From assembly GCF_003234565.1 (NCBI RefSeq), contig NZ_QKTU01000002.1, positions 395,810 through 459,809 on the forward strand: a DNA stretch of 64,000 nucleotides, in the 5' to 3' direction. Origin of the DNA: Curtobacterium sp. MCBD17_013. GTDB lineage: Bacteria; Actinomycetota; Actinomycetes; Actinomycetales; Microbacteriaceae. The position numbers and the translations under genes are program-made. The notes below the pieces were generated by a model. It made no database searches. It saw only the letters and a list, made by a program, of their open reading frames with translations, and was not told the origin of the DNA. Positions 26,306-33,772 of this stretch are shown in pieces (positions within the stretch are counted from its first letter, which is position 1; each line of letters begins with the position of its first letter).

Positions 26306-27445
26306 ATGGACATCGCGTTCACGTCGTCACGACCGTCCACGATCGGGATCGAGTGGGAGCTGCCGCTCGTCGATCGCACCACCGGCGACCTCACGCCGCG
26401 GGCGCCCGACGTGCTCCTCGCGGTGCGGGAGCGGTTCGGACACGACCGGGTCACGAACGAGCTCCTGACGAACACCGTCGAGGTCGTCTCGGGCGTCCAC
26501 GACACCGTCCGCGACGCGGTCCGCGACCTGGCCGGCATCGTGAGCGCGGTGCGCACGGCCGCTGACGTGCTCGACACGGACGTGATGTGCTCGGGCACGC
26601 ACCCCTTCGCGCAGTGGGACCAGCAGGAGGTCACGCCCGACAGTGAGCGGTACACGACCCTCATCGACCGCACACGCTGGTGGGGTCGCCAGATGCTCAT
26701 CTGGGGCGTGCACGTCCACGTCGGCATCGACGACCGCGAGAAGGCCCTGCCGATCCTCAACGCGATGCTCGCGTCCGTGCCACACCTCCAGGCGCTGACG
26801 GCGTCCAGTCCCTACTGGGCCGGCGTCGACACCGGCTACGCCTCGAACCGGGCGCTCATGTTCCAGCAGCTGCCGACGGCGGGACTCCCCCCGCAGTTCG
26901 GTGCGTGGGCGGACTACGAGGAGATGGTGGACGACATGGTGCGCACCGGTGTCGTGGACGACCACACCGAGTTGCGCTGGGACCTCCGACCGTCGCCGAA
27001 GTGGGGGACGCTCGAGAACCGCGTCTCGGACGGCATCAGCACGGCGCACGAACTCGCCGCGGTCGCCGCGCTCGTGCAGTGCCTGGTGACCGAGGCGTCC
27101 GATCGGTTGGACGCCGGGGAGACCCTCCCCACCATGCAGCCCTGGTTCGTGCGCGAGAACAAGTGGCGTGCGGCTCGGTACGGGATGGAGGCGGAGATCA
27201 TCGTGGACGCCGCCGGTGACGAGCGCCTCGTGTCCGACGACGTCCGCGACCTCGTCGTACGACTCGAGCCCGTCGCCGAGCGCCTGGGGTGCCTCGAGGA
27301 GCTCCACGGGCTCGACCGCGTCCTCGAGGAGGGCGCGTCCTACCAGCGGCAGCTCCGCGTCGCGGCAGAGCACGAGGACGACATGCGGGCCGTCGTCCGG
27401 TCCCTGGTCACCGAGCTCGGGGAGAGCATCGACGCGGTGCTGTGA
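26306..27445 (+). CDS. YbdK-type carboxylate-amine ligase (glutamate-cysteine ligase family 2)
   Basis: A 379-residue member of the GCS2/YbdK family, which have weak gamma-glutamyl-cysteine ligase activity; the physiological substrate in actinobacteria is unknown. Recognised by STIGIEWELPLVDRTTGDL at the N-terminus, MCSGTHPFAQW, the metal/substrate motif WGVHVHVGIDDREKAL, SSPYWAGVDTGYASNRALMF and the C-terminal MQPWFVRENKWRAARYG. ATG at 26306 follows GAAAGG. It is transcribed away from the cyclohexyl operon and ends at a bidirectional terminator facing ffh. Confidence 0.88.
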   Translation: MDIAFTSSRPSTIGIEWELPLVDRTTGDLTPRAPDVLLAVRERFGHDRVTNELLTNTVEVVSGVHDTVRDAVRDLAGIVSAVRTAADVLDTDVMCSGTHPFAQWDQQEVTPDSERYTTLIDRTRWWGRQMLIWGVHVHVGIDDREKALPILNAMLASVPHLQALTASSPYWAGVDTGYASNRALMFQQLPTAGLPPQFGAWADYEEMVDDMVRTGVVDDHTELRWDLRPSPKWGTLENRVSDGISTAHELAAVAALVQCLVTEASDRLDAGETLPTMQPWFVRENKWRAARYGMEAEIIVDAAGDERLVSDDVRDLVVRLEPVAERLGCLEELHGLDRVLEEGASYQRQLRVAAEHEDDMRAVVRSLVTELGESIDAVL

Positions 27446-27457
27446 CCGGGCGACCGA

Positions 27458-27493
27458 CGGGACGGACGGGAGGCGCACCGCACGTCCGTCCCG
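27458..27493. terminator. Bidirectional terminator between YbdK-like gene and ffh
   Basis: CGGGACGGACG / CGTCCGTCCCG, 11-bp perfect stem with a 14-base loop in the 51-base gap between two convergent genes. Confidence 0.7.
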
Positions 27494-27496
27494 CCG

Positions 27497-29053
27497 CTAC
27501 CGGTTCAGGAACTTGCCGAGCGCGGCCATCTCCTCTTCGGTGGGCGCCTTCGGGTTCTTCGCACCGCCGAGCCCGAAGCCACCGCCGGTCGGCGCCGTCG
27601 GCGCCTGCGGTCCGGACGCGATGGCCGCGTTCTGCGCAGCGCGCTTGGCCGGGTTGCCCGCCTTGGACCCCTTCTTCTTCGGCTGCTGCCGCTTGCCCGC
27701 GTAGGACGCACCGGGAACCGGGCCCATGCCGGGCACCTGGGGGACCCCGCCCTTGGCGACCGTCTTCATCATCTTCGCGGCCTGCTCGAACCGGTTCACG
27801 AGCTGGTTGACCTCGGTGACGGTCGACCCGGCACCGCGCGCGATCCGCAGGCGACGGGACCCGTTGAGGATCTTCGGCAGCGCACGCTCCTGCGGCGTCA
27901 TCGACTGGATGATCGCCTCGGTCCGGACGATCTCGCGCTCGTCGAAGGAGTCGAGGGCCTCGCGCATGCCCTTCGCGCCGGGCAGCATGCCGAGCATGCT
28001 CTTGATCGACCCCGCCTTGCGGAGTTGCTGCATCTGCTTGAGGAAGTCGTCGAGCGTGAACGAGTCGGTCGCGATCTTCTCGGCGACCTTGCGGGCTTCG
28101 TCCTCGTCGAAGGCCTGCTGCGCCTGCTCGATCAGCGACAGGACGTCACCGAGGTCGAGGATGCGGCTGGCCATGCGGTCGGGGTGGAACGGCTCGAAGT
28201 CGTCGAGGTTCTCGCCCGTGGACGCGAACATGATCGGTCGGCCCGTGATGCTGGCCACCGACAGCGCGGCACCACCGCGGGCGTCACCGTCGAGCTTGGA
28301 CAACACGACGCCGGTGAAGTCGACGCCCTCTTGGAAGGCGCGCGCGGTCGCCACGGCGTCCTGACCGATCATCGCGTCGATGACGAACAGGACCTCGTCC
28401 GGGTCGACGGCCTTGCGGATGTTCGCCGCCTGCTTCATGAGCTCGGCGTCGACGCCGAGCCGCCCGGCGGTGTCGACGATGACGGTGTCGAACTGCCGGT
28501 CCACCGCGACCTTCATCGCGTTCTTGGCGACCTTGACCGGGTCCCCGACGCCGTTGCCCGGTTCCGGCGCGTAGACCTCGACGCCGGCCTGCTCGCCGAC
28601 CACCTGGAGCTGCGTGACCGCGTTCGGCCGCTGCAGGTCCGCGGCGACGAGCATCGGGGTGTGGCCGTCCTTCTTGAGCCACTTGCCGAGCTTGCCGGCG
28701 AGCGTCGTCTTGCCCGCGCCCTGGAGGCCCGCGAGCATGATGACCGTCGGCGGGCGCTTCGCGAACTCGAGGCGGCGCTGCTGGCCGCCGAGGATCCCGA
28801 CGAGTTCCTCGTTGACGATCTGGACGACCTGCTGGGCCGGGTTCAGCGCCTTGTTGACCTCGTCCGACAAGGCGCGTTCGCGGACCGACGCCGTGAACGA
28901 CTTGACGACCTCGAGCGCCACGTCGGCGTCGAGCAGGGCGCGCCGGATCTCACGGACGGTGCCGTCGACGTCGGACGGGGTGAGTCGACCCTTGGACCGC
29001 AGGTTGCGGAAGGTCTCGGTGAGCCGATCGGAGAGTGTGCCGAATTGCGCCAT
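27497..29053 (-). CDS. ffh: Signal recognition particle protein Ffh
   Basis: GTPase that with 4.5S RNA targets membrane proteins to FtsY and SecYEG. The 518 residues have the N-terminal helical bundle, the G domain (GLQGAGKTTLAGKL, AADLQRPNAV, VDTAGRLGVD, SKLDGDARGGAALS) and the Met-rich M domain (FLKQMQQLRKAGSIKSMLGMLPG, SRRLRIARGAGST). A Lys/Gly/Pro-rich tail of ~80 residues follows, typical of actinobacteria. ATG is 9 bases downstream of a TAGAAT box. Confidence 0.97.
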   Translation of the reverse strand: MAQFGTLSDRLTETFRNLRSKGRLTPSDVDGTVREIRRALLDADVALEVVKSFTASVRERALSDEVNKALNPAQQVVQIVNEELVGILGGQQRRLEFAKRPPTVIMLAGLQGAGKTTLAGKLGKWLKKDGHTPMLVAADLQRPNAVTQLQVVGEQAGVEVYAPEPGNGVGDPVKVAKNAMKVAVDRQFDTVIVDTAGRLGVDAELMKQAANIRKAVDPDEVLFVIDAMIGQDAVATARAFQEGVDFTGVVLSKLDGDARGGAALSVASITGRPIMFASTGENLDDFEPFHPDRMASRILDLGDVLSLIEQAQQAFDEDEARKVAEKIATDSFTLDDFLKQMQQLRKAGSIKSMLGMLPGAKGMREALDSFDEREIVRTEAIIQSMTPQERALPKILNGSRRLRIARGAGSTVTEVNQLVNRFEQAAKMMKTVAKGGVPQVPGMGPVPGASYAGKRQQPKKKGSKAGNPAKRAAQNAAIASGPQAPTAPTGGGFGLGGAKNPKAPTEEEMAALGKFLNR

Positions 29054-29062
29054 GGTCCCGCG

Positions 29063-29068
29063 ATTCTA
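29063..29068 (-). promoter_or_regulatory. Candidate -10 box (TAGAAT), ffh
   Basis: TAGAAT, 9 bases before the ffh ATG; predicted transcription would start within a few bases of the start codon. Confidence 0.45.
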
Positions 29069-29126
29069 CGCGCCGGACCCGTGCCGTGCCTCCCGGCCCG
29101 CCCACCGCGGGCGCGCGCGCCGGTCC

Positions 29127-29288
29127 TCAGGCGCGACGACCGGTGACGAGGCGCACCAACCACCCGATCACCGCGATCACGAGCACGACGATCCCGATCC
29201 AGAGCAGGATGCGCAGGGCTGCGCCGAGCAGACCGACGACCAGCAGGACGATGCCGACGATGATCGCGATGGTGAGGAGCCAGCGCAT
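29127..29288 (-). CDS. Small two-helix membrane protein
   Basis: A 53-residue protein of unknown function. It consists of MRWLLT followed by two hydrophobic stretches (IAIIVGIVLLVVGLLGAALRIL and LWIGIVVLVIAVIGWLV) and a basic end VRLVTGRRA. The ATG at 29288 has an excellent ribosome site (CGGAGG, 6-base spacing), which supports translation. Similar 50-60 residue proteins with Leu/Val/Ile helices occur widely in actinobacteria, often as stress-related membrane peptides, but no function can be claimed. It is divergent from the molybdopterin hydroxylase gene. Confidence 0.75.
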   Translation of the reverse strand: MRWLLTIAIIVGIVLLVVGLLGAALRILLWIGIVVLVIAVIGWLVRLVTGRRA

Positions 29289-29421
29289 GAGAGCCTCCGG
29301 GTCGAGCCGACGGCCGGGCGACCGCCCGACCACCGTCGACGCTAGCCCCGCGGGCGCGAGCTGTCCGGGAGTAGAAGGGTTCGAGATCGCCGCGCAGGTG
29401 GTCGTGGACGAGGCGGTGCGC

Positions 29422-31614
29422 ATGGAGTCGGTGGACGAGCAGCGACGTGGACCGGTGCTCGGCGCGCCCCTCCCGAGGGTCGAGGGCGCCGACAAGGTCC
29501 GCGGACGGGCTCGGTACGCCGCCGAGACCGGCGGCGAGGACGTCGCCTGCTACGCGTGGGTCGTGCAGGCCGCGATCGCACGCGGCCGGGTCGTGGCGAT
29601 CGACCGGGAGGCGGTGCTCGCCATGCCGGGGGTCGTCACCGTGATCGCGGCCGACGACGCACCACGGCTCACCGCCGTCCCGACGACCGAGCTCTTCGTG
29701 CTGCAGAGTGACCGCGTCCACTACCGGGGCGAACCGGTCGCGCTCGTCGTCGCGGAGACCTTCGAGACCGCGCGGGCGGCCGCGGCCGCGCTCCGGGTGA
29801 CCTACGACGCCGAGCCGGCGGACACGGTGTTCCCCGACGAACCGTCCTTCGGTCCGGACGACGCCCCCGGGGTGTTCGTCGCCCCGGAGTCGATCAACGG
29901 CGACCTCGAGCCGGACACCGACCAGGGCGACCTCGACCGCGCGCTCGCCGACGCGGACGTCGTCCTCGACGCGACCTACACCACGCCGCCCCAGGTCAAC
30001 AACCCGCTCGAGCCGCACGCCGCGACCGCGTGGTGGGTCGGCCCGTCGCGCGAGCAGGACGAGGACGGTCGACCGCGCGCCGCTGCCGGCGCCCGGCTCG
30101 AGCTCATCGAGGCGACGCAGGGGCCGTCCCTGGCCGCGGGTGTGGTCGCCGACCTGTTCGGCATCGACGACAGCGCGGTCCGGCTCCGCGCCGAGCACGT
30201 CGGCGGCGGGTTCGGCTCGAAGGGCTCGCCGAAGCCCGATCTGCCCCTGGCCACCATGGCCGCACTCGTCACCGGCCGTCGTGTGAAGCTCGTGTTCACG
30301 CGGCAGATGGTGTTCTCGATCGGTGGCTACCGCACGCCGACCGCCAGCCGGATCCGCCTCGGAGCGCGTCCGGACGGCACGCTCACCGCGATCGGTCACG
30401 ACGTCCGCACCCAGACCTCCACGATCGGCACGTTCGTCGAACAGGTGGCGGACTGCACCCGCCACGTGTACGCCGCACCGAACCGCCGCACCTCGCACCG
30501 GTACGTCGCACTCGACGTGCCGACACCCCGCTTCATGCGCGCTCCCGGAGAGGCACCCGGGAGCTTCGCGCTCGAATCGGGGATGGACGAGCTCGCCGCC
30601 ACGCTCGGCATCGATCCCGTCGAGCTCCGCCTCCGGAACGAGCCGGACGTCGACCCGATCGACGGGGCGGCGTTCAGCACCAGGAACCTCGTCGGGTGCC
30701 TCCGCCGGGGGGCGGAGCTGTTCGGGTGGGAGGCCCGTGGGCGCGAGCCGCGCATGCGTCGCGACGGACGGTGGCTGGTGGGCGCGGGTGTCGCCGCCGC
30801 CTACTACCCCGCTCGCGTCGTCCCGAGCGGAGCGACCGTCACCGCCGAGGCGGACGGGACGTTCACCGTCGGCGTCGCCGCCTCGGACATCGGGACCGGG
30901 TCCCGCACCGTGCTCCTGCAGGTCGCGGCCGATGCCCTCGAGGTCGGGGTGGACCGCATCCGCATGCACATCGCCGACTCGACGCTCCCGCAGGCCGCGC
31001 TCGGTGCGGGGTCGTTCGGGACGACCTCGTGGGGATGGGCGGTCGACAAGACCTGCCGCTCGTTGCGAGAGCGACTCGAGCGCGGAGCGGTCGTGCCGTC
31101 CTCCGGTCTCTCCGTGACGGAGCGGACCGACGACGACGTGCAGCACCTCGCGGAGCGGTCGCGGCACGCGTACGGCGCGCAGTTCGTCGAGGTCCGCGTG
31201 GACACGGACTCCGGCGAGGTACGGGTCGACCGCATGGTGGGCGTGTTCGCCGCGGGCCGCATCTACAACGCCCGCACGGCCCGAGCGCAGCTCGTCGGTG
31301 GGATGACGTGGGGCATCGGCATGGCGCTGCACGAGGACGCCGAGATCGACCCCGTGGCGGGCGACATCGGCAACCACGACCTCGCCACGTACCACGTCGC
31401 GACGAACGCGGACGTGGAGTCGATCCACGCCGAGTGGCTCGACGAACCCGGCGAGGACCTCACGCCGCTCGGCGGCAAGGGGATCGGGGAGATCGGGATC
31501 GTCGGTGCTGCCGCGGCGCTGGCGAACGCCGTCTGGGACGCGACCGGCGTGCGGGTCCGTCGCCTGCCGATCCGACCGGACGCCCTCGTCGATCGGATGC
31601 CGGCCCGAGCCTGA
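29422..31614 (+). CDS. Xanthine dehydrogenase family molybdopterin-binding subunit
   Basis: A 730-residue large subunit of the xanthine oxidase/aldehyde oxidoreductase family, which hydroxylates aldehydes or N-heterocycles at a molybdenum-pterin site. Seen are the N-terminal LPRVEGADKVRGRARYA, substrate-domain HYRGEPVALVVAET, molybdopterin-binding HVGGGFGSKG and RAPGEAPGSFALESGMDELA, and GGKGIGEIGIVGAAAALANAV with the active-site Glu. PaoC/YagR-like enzymes have this length. The FAD and 2Fe-2S subunits that normally sit next to it are absent in the window, so it is an orphan whose partners must be elsewhere or lost. The frame is intact. ATG at 29422 follows a GAGG. Confidence 0.88.
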   Translation: MESVDEQRRGPVLGAPLPRVEGADKVRGRARYAAETGGEDVACYAWVVQAAIARGRVVAIDREAVLAMPGVVTVIAADDAPRLTAVPTTELFVLQSDRVHYRGEPVALVVAETFETARAAAAALRVTYDAEPADTVFPDEPSFGPDDAPGVFVAPESINGDLEPDTDQGDLDRALADADVVLDATYTTPPQVNNPLEPHAATAWWVGPSREQDEDGRPRAAAGARLELIEATQGPSLAAGVVADLFGIDDSAVRLRAEHVGGGFGSKGSPKPDLPLATMAALVTGRRVKLVFTRQMVFSIGGYRTPTASRIRLGARPDGTLTAIGHDVRTQTSTIGTFVEQVADCTRHVYAAPNRRTSHRYVALDVPTPRFMRAPGEAPGSFALESGMDELAATLGIDPVELRLRNEPDVDPIDGAAFSTRNLVGCLRRGAELFGWEARGREPRMRRDGRWLVGAGVAAAYYPARVVPSGATVTAEADGTFTVGVAASDIGTGSRTVLLQVAADALEVGVDRIRMHIADSTLPQAALGAGSFGTTSWGWAVDKTCRSLRERLERGAVVPSSGLSVTERTDDDVQHLAERSRHAYGAQFVEVRVDTDSGEVRVDRMVGVFAAGRIYNARTARAQLVGGMTWGIGMALHEDAEIDPVAGDIGNHDLATYHVATNADVESIHAEWLDEPGEDLTPLGGKGIGEIGIVGAAAALANAVWDATGVRVRRLPIRPDALVDRMPARA

Positions 31615-31666
31615 TCCGGCGCCCGCTCGGACACCCGGGCACGGTCACCGTCCAGGCGTCGAACGG

Positions 31667-32536
31667 TCAGCCGACGAGGTTCTGCACGAAGACGTGGGGC
31701 GTGAACCCGGTGAGGTCGTTGATGCCCTCGCCCTGGCCGATGAGCTTGATGGGGATCCCCGTCTTCTCCTGCACGCTGAGCACGAACCCGGCCTTCGCCG
31801 AGCCGTCGAGCTTCGTGATGACGAGACCGGTGACGCCCGCGCCCTCGATGAACGCCTGCGCCTGCGCGAGGCCGTTCTGCCCGGTGGTGGCGTCGAGGAC
31901 GAGCAGCACCTCGGCGATCTCCGTCTGCTTCTCGACGACGCGCTTGATCTTCGAGAGCTCGTCCATGAGGCCCGCCTTGGTGTGCAGGCGGCCGGCGGTG
32001 TCGATGACGACGATCTCGATCCCCTCGCGCATCGCCCGGTCGACGGTCTGGTAGGCCACCGACGCGGGGTCCTGTCCGGGCTGCTGCGGTCGCACGACCT
32101 CGACCCCGGCGCGCTGGGCCCACGTCGCGACCTGCTCCACCGCCGCGGCACGGAACGTGTCCGCGGCGCCCACCAGCACGCTGCGGTCGTAGGTACGGAG
32201 GAACTTGGCGAACTTGCCGATCGTCGTCGTCTTGCCGACGCCGTTCACACCGACGACGAGCACGACGGCCGGGCGGTTCGACAGCTTCAGCGTGGTGTCG
32301 AGCTTCGACAGGCGCTCCTCGAGCACCTCGCGCAGCATCCGGTTCAGGTCCGCCGGATCGGTCGTCTGGTACCGGTCGACCTGCGCACGGAGGTCGTCGA
32401 CGACCTCTTCGGTGATGTCCGGCCCGAAGTCGGCACCGATGAGCGCCGCCTCGAGGTCCTCCCAGGTCGTCTCGTCGATCGTGCGCCGTTGGAACAACCC
32501 GCGGAGCCGACTCGAGAGGGACCAGGAACTCGCCAT
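31667..32536 (-). CDS. ftsY: Signal recognition particle receptor FtsY
   Basis: Membrane-associated SRP receptor GTPase. The 289-residue protein is essentially the NG domain without the acidic A domain of E. coli FtsY: N domain (LGADFGPDITEEVVDDL), G1 GVNGVGKTTTIGKFA, ADTFRAAAVEQ, IDTAGRLHTKAGLMDEL, TKLDGSAKAG and the closing GQGEGINDLTGF. ATG is 6 bases downstream of a TAAGCT box. It lies between the orphan hydroxylase and terC; in many actinobacteria it is directly after smc. Confidence 0.96.
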   Translation of the reverse strand: MASSWSLSSRLRGLFQRRTIDETTWEDLEAALIGADFGPDITEEVVDDLRAQVDRYQTTDPADLNRMLREVLEERLSKLDTTLKLSNRPAVVLVVGVNGVGKTTTIGKFAKFLRTYDRSVLVGAADTFRAAAVEQVATWAQRAGVEVVRPQQPGQDPASVAYQTVDRAMREGIEIVVIDTAGRLHTKAGLMDELSKIKRVVEKQTEIAEVLLVLDATTGQNGLAQAQAFIEGAGVTGLVITKLDGSAKAGFVLSVQEKTGIPIKLIGQGEGINDLTGFTPHVFVQNLVG

Positions 32537-32542
32537 GCTCCC

Positions 32543-32548
32543 AGCTTA
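32543..32548 (-). promoter_or_regulatory. Candidate leaderless -10 box (TAAGCT), ftsY
   Basis: TAAGCT, 6 bases before the ftsY ATG; the intervening GGGAGC could also act as a weak ribosome site. Confidence 0.45.
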
Positions 32549-32576
32549 GAGCGGGCCGAACGCGCGCGATCACCGG

Positions 32577-32582
32577 TAGCCT
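32577..32582 (+). promoter_or_regulatory. Candidate -10 box (TAGCCT) of the terC riboswitch transcript
   Basis: TAGCCT ends 8 bases before the riboswitch P1 stem, so transcription would begin right at the aptamer. No clear -35 box. Confidence 0.5.
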
Positions 32583-32590
32583 GGCACCAC

Positions 32591-32690
32591 GAAGGGGAGT
32601 ATTCCTCCCGCGGTGGTGCCGTCAGTACGGTCCGGGACGATCCGGGCCCGGTGCCATCGGCCGCTCGTCCGGGCGGCGGAAGAGACCTTC
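32591..32690 (+). ncRNA. yybP-ykoY manganese riboswitch
   Basis: Two conserved blocks of the yybP-ykoY aptamer flank a variable middle: GAAGGGGAGTAT at 32591-32602 and GGAAGAGACCTTC at 32678-32690. GAAGG and CCTTC pair to close P1. Intermediate pairing elements include GGTGGTGCC and CCGTCAGTACGG. The class binds Mn2+ and turns on manganese exporters and TerC/MntP-type proteins. It is followed 48 bases later by the terC ATG, with a short palindrome (TTCCGGGAA) between that could belong to the expression platform. Confidence 0.88.
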
Positions 32691-32738
32691 AGTCGTCGTC
32701 GTCCCCGATTCCGGGAACGGCCCTACTGGAGGATCCAC

Positions 32739-33755
32739 ATGGACGTCCACATCGCCGTCTGGCTCGGCACCATCGCGCTGGTGCTCGCGCTCCTCGTCTT
32801 CGACTTCTTCTCGCACGTGCGCAAGGCGCACGAGCCCACCATCCGCGAGTCGACGACCTGGTCGCTCGTGTACATCGGGATCGCGGTCCTCTTCGGCCTC
32901 GGCGTCTGGGCGTTCGGCGGCCACCAGGCGGGCGGCGAGTTCTTCGCCGGGTGGATCACCGAGGAGTCGTTGAGCATCGACAACCTCTTCGTGTTCCTCA
33001 TCATCATGACCGCGTTCAAGGTCCCGCGCGCCTACCAGCAGAAGGTCCTCCTCGTCGGCATCGCGATCGCGCTCATCGCACGCGGCGTGTTCATCGCCCT
33101 CGGCGTCGTCATCATCGACAACTTCTCGTGGGTCTTCTACCTGTTCGGCGCGCTGCTGTTCTGGCTCGCCTGGAGTCAGGCGCGCGGCGGGCACGAGGAC
33201 GAGAGCGCCGGCGAGTCGCGGCTGATCCGCGTGCTGCGCCGCATCCTGCCGACCTCGGAGGACTACGACGGCGACCGCGTCACCACGAAGGTCGACGGCC
33301 GTCGCCTGCTCACGCCGATGGCGCTCGTCATGGTGGCGCTCGGCCTCACGGACGTGCTCTTCGCCCTCGACTCGATCCCCGCGATCTTCGGGCTGACGCA
33401 GGACGCCTACATCGTCTTCGTCGCCAACGCGTTCTCGTTGCTCGGTCTGCGACAGCTGTACTTCCTCATCTCCGGGCTCCTCGAGCGCCTCATCTACCTC
33501 GGGCAGGGACTCGCCGTCATCCTCGGGTTCATCGGCGTGAAGCTCGTGTTCCACGCCATGCACGTCAACGAGCTCCCGTTCGTCAACGGCGGTCACCACA
33601 TCGAGTGGGCTCCGGAGATCCCGATCTGGTTCTCGCTGTCGTTCATCGTGCTCGTCGTCGCGGTGGCGACGATCGTCAGCCTCGTCGTGTCCGCGCGGCG
33701 GGTCCGCCGCGGAGAACCGCTCGACGGCCATCACGACCAGCGCGTCGAGGCCTGA
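32739..33755 (+). CDS. TerC family integral membrane protein
   Basis: A 338-residue protein with about nine transmembrane helices. TerC family marks are ESLSIDNLFVFLIIMTAFKVP in the first half and LGLTDVLFALDSIPAIFGLTQDAYIVFVANAFSLLGLR in the second, each with membrane-embedded acidic residues. A hydrophilic loop (~residues 140-185) separates the halves. Bacterial TerC proteins of this type export manganese, for instance to metalate secreted enzymes. ATG follows GGAGG at ideal spacing and a yybP-ykoY riboswitch, which supports a manganese role. It is convergent with smc with a 17-base gap. Confidence 0.93.
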   Translation: MDVHIAVWLGTIALVLALLVFDFFSHVRKAHEPTIRESTTWSLVYIGIAVLFGLGVWAFGGHQAGGEFFAGWITEESLSIDNLFVFLIIMTAFKVPRAYQQKVLLVGIAIALIARGVFIALGVVIIDNFSWVFYLFGALLFWLAWSQARGGHEDESAGESRLIRVLRRILPTSEDYDGDRVTTKVDGRRLLTPMALVMVALGLTDVLFALDSIPAIFGLTQDAYIVFVANAFSLLGLRQLYFLISGLLERLIYLGQGLAVILGFIGVKLVFHAMHVNELPFVNGGHHIEWAPEIPIWFSLSFIVLVVAVATIVSLVVSARRVRRGEPLDGHHDQRVEA

Positions 33756-33772
33756 TCCGCTGATCGGGGCGC

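Noticed and set aside
28843..31428. An 861-codon frame on the minus strand opposite the xanthine dehydrogenase-family gene
   Set aside because: Composition is that of a reverse-strand shadow and the tail only echoes ffh in another frame.
29422..31614. Pseudogene status for the orphan molybdopterin hydroxylase
   Set aside because: The frame is full length with intact cofactor and active-site motifs, so loss of partners nearby is not proof of decay.
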